A stretch of 14,500 nt of DNA from a bacterium (GTDB taxonomy: Bacteria > Latescibacterota > UBA2968 > GCA-2709665). The translations under genes and the position numbers were made by a program. Position 1 is the stretch's first letter. Every line of letters begins with the position of its first letter. Positions 13,703 to 14,500 of this stretch are shown piece after piece. The notes beneath the pieces were generated by a model. It saw only the letters and a program-made list of their open reading frames with translations. It ran no database searches and was not told where the DNA came from. The stretch is from positions 1 to 14,500 of the forward strand of contig JAQCGA010000029.1 in NCBI GenBank assembly GCA_027619145.1, in the 5' to 3' direction.

Positions 13703-14500
13703 ATGAAGATTGTAGATGTGCGGGCGGTACATCCAGAAGCGCCAGGGGCACCGGAAGACTGGCGGAGCTGGTTGGGGCAGATTCTGGTGGCGGTGGATAC
13801 GGATGAAGGGTTGACGGGGTACGGTGTGGGCGGTGGTGGTGCGGCAGGGGTTCACGTGGTGCAGACGGTGTTGCGGTCTGTGCTGGTGGGAGAAGATCCG
13901 ACGGATGTGGGAGTGTTGTGGGAGAAGATGTACCGGGCGACGTTGCCGTTTGGGCGAAAAGGGCTGGCGCTGATGGCACTGAGCGGAGTGGATCTGGCGT
14001 TGTGGGATTTGCGCGGGAAGCGGGTGGGTAAGCCGATTGTGGAAGTTCTGGGTGGTCGTGCGGGGGCGAAGATTCCGGCGTATAAGACGTTGTTCGCGTC
14101 GGATGATGTGGAAACTGCGAAAAAGGAAGCTGTGCAATTTCGAGCGTTGAAGGTGCATTTGGGCAAGATGGATGCGGGGGCAGATCCGGAGCGGATTGTG
14201 GAGTTGGTACGGGAGATGAGGGAGTCGCTTGGGCCGGAGATGCAGTTGATGGCGGATGCGTTTATGAATTGGGATGTGGCGTCTACGCTGAAGGTTGCTG
14301 GGCGGATTGCGGAATACGATCTGGTATGGTTGGAGGAACCGTTGCTTCCGGATGATTTGGCAGGGTACGAGGTGTTGAGCCGGGAGAGTCCGATTCCGAT
14401 TGCGGGAGGAGAGCACGAGTTTACGGCGGTGGCGTTCGAGGTGTTGATTCAGAAACGGCTGCATACGATTTTACAGCCGGACGTGTGTTGGTGCGGCGGG
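13703..14500 (+). CDS. Enolase-superfamily (mandelate racemase/muconate lactonizing) acid-sugar dehydratase, cut at window end
   Basis: The first 266 residues of a member whose family usually runs to about 370-400. The fold abstracts a proton next to a carboxylate using Mg2+; most relatives dehydrate sugar acids. Visible residues are Lys150-V-His152 on the second barrel strand (KVH, not the common KxK), Asp185 (MADAFMNW), Glu211 (WLEEPL) and Glu237 (GGEHEF) as the three metal ligands, and the LQPDVCWCGG strand at the cut. GGEHEF and QPDVxWCGG resemble L-rhamnonate dehydratase-type enzymes. The C-terminal strand that usually carries the catalytic His lies beyond the window. GGAGGG (13688-13693) precedes the ATG by 9 bases. 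The frame is open to base 14500. Divergent from the serine hydrolase, with 95 bases between them. Superfamily is certain, substrate only suggested. Confidence 0.92.
   Translation, partial: MKIVDVRAVHPEAPGAPEDWRSWLGQILVAVDTDEGLTGYGVGGGGAAGVHVVQTVLRSVLVGEDPTDVGVLWEKMYRATLPFGRKGLALMALSGVDLALWDLRGKRVGKPIVEVLGGRAGAKIPAYKTLFASDDVETAKKEAVQFRALKVHLGKMDAGADPERIVELVREMRESLGPEMQLMADAFMNWDVASTLKVAGRIAEYDLVWLEEPLLPDDLAGYEVLSRESPIPIAGGEHEFTAVAFEVLIQKRLHTILQPDVCWCGG

Noticed and set aside
13673..14464. Minus-strand open frame of 263 codons
   Set aside because: It is antisense to the enolase-superfamily gene, whose metal ligands are all visible on the + strand; the product is Arg/His/Gln/Pro-rich.

Overview
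The window reads as a chromosomal stretch from a Gram-negative-type bacterium of the FCB group or an allied candidate phylum. Candidatus Latescibacteria is my best guess, with Poribacteria, Hydrogenedentes or Marinimicrobia as alternatives. The guess rests on a very large exported gingipain-type (C25) protein with a FlgD/type IX-like C-terminal domain, next to a PhyH-family dioxygenase, a TIM-barrel amidohydrolase, a stand-alone beta-lactamase-fold hydrolase and an enolase-superfamily dehydratase. No rRNA, tRNA, CRISPR array, transposase or phage gene is visible. Gene density is high, and no gap between genes exceeds about 230 bases.

Region 1 (1-4562, + strand) is a surface-glycan block. It holds the C-terminal end of a family-4 glycosyltransferase, a second complete GT4 enzyme, an NAD-dependent sugar-nucleotide epimerase/dehydratase whose ATG overlaps the GT stop codon, and a polytopic GT-C-like membrane protein. 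Between the two glycosyltransferases lies a short tail of coding-like sequence without a clear gene start (315-419), followed by a credible promoter for the second GT.

Region 2 (4609-10380, + strand) is one giant gene of 1923 codons. It encodes a signal peptide, a C25 propeptide-like region, a C25 cysteine peptidase domain with the His/Cys dyad, two CARDB-like domains flanking a probable beta-propeller, and a FlgD-like C-terminal domain. It follows the GT-C gene after 46 bases and may be cotranscribed with it.

Region 3 (10476-14500) is metabolic. A PhyH-like oxygenase and an amidohydrolase form a tight pair (TAA directly abutting ATG). They end at a strong bidirectional terminator (12108-12146), facing a convergent serine hydrolase on the minus strand. 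That hydrolase is divergent from an enolase-superfamily acid-sugar dehydratase that runs off the right end. The lactonase-like amidohydrolase and the dehydratase are the kinds of enzymes that act in sequence in oxidative (deoxy)sugar breakdown, so a sugar-acid module is a reasonable but unproven reading.

The + strand is strongly G-rich over C in the right part of the window, even across the minus-strand gene. This points to replication-strand skew rather than transcription. I see no obviously unprecedented system. The most distinctive items are the architecture of the giant C25 protein, its link to the glycan genes, and the candidate sugar-acid module.
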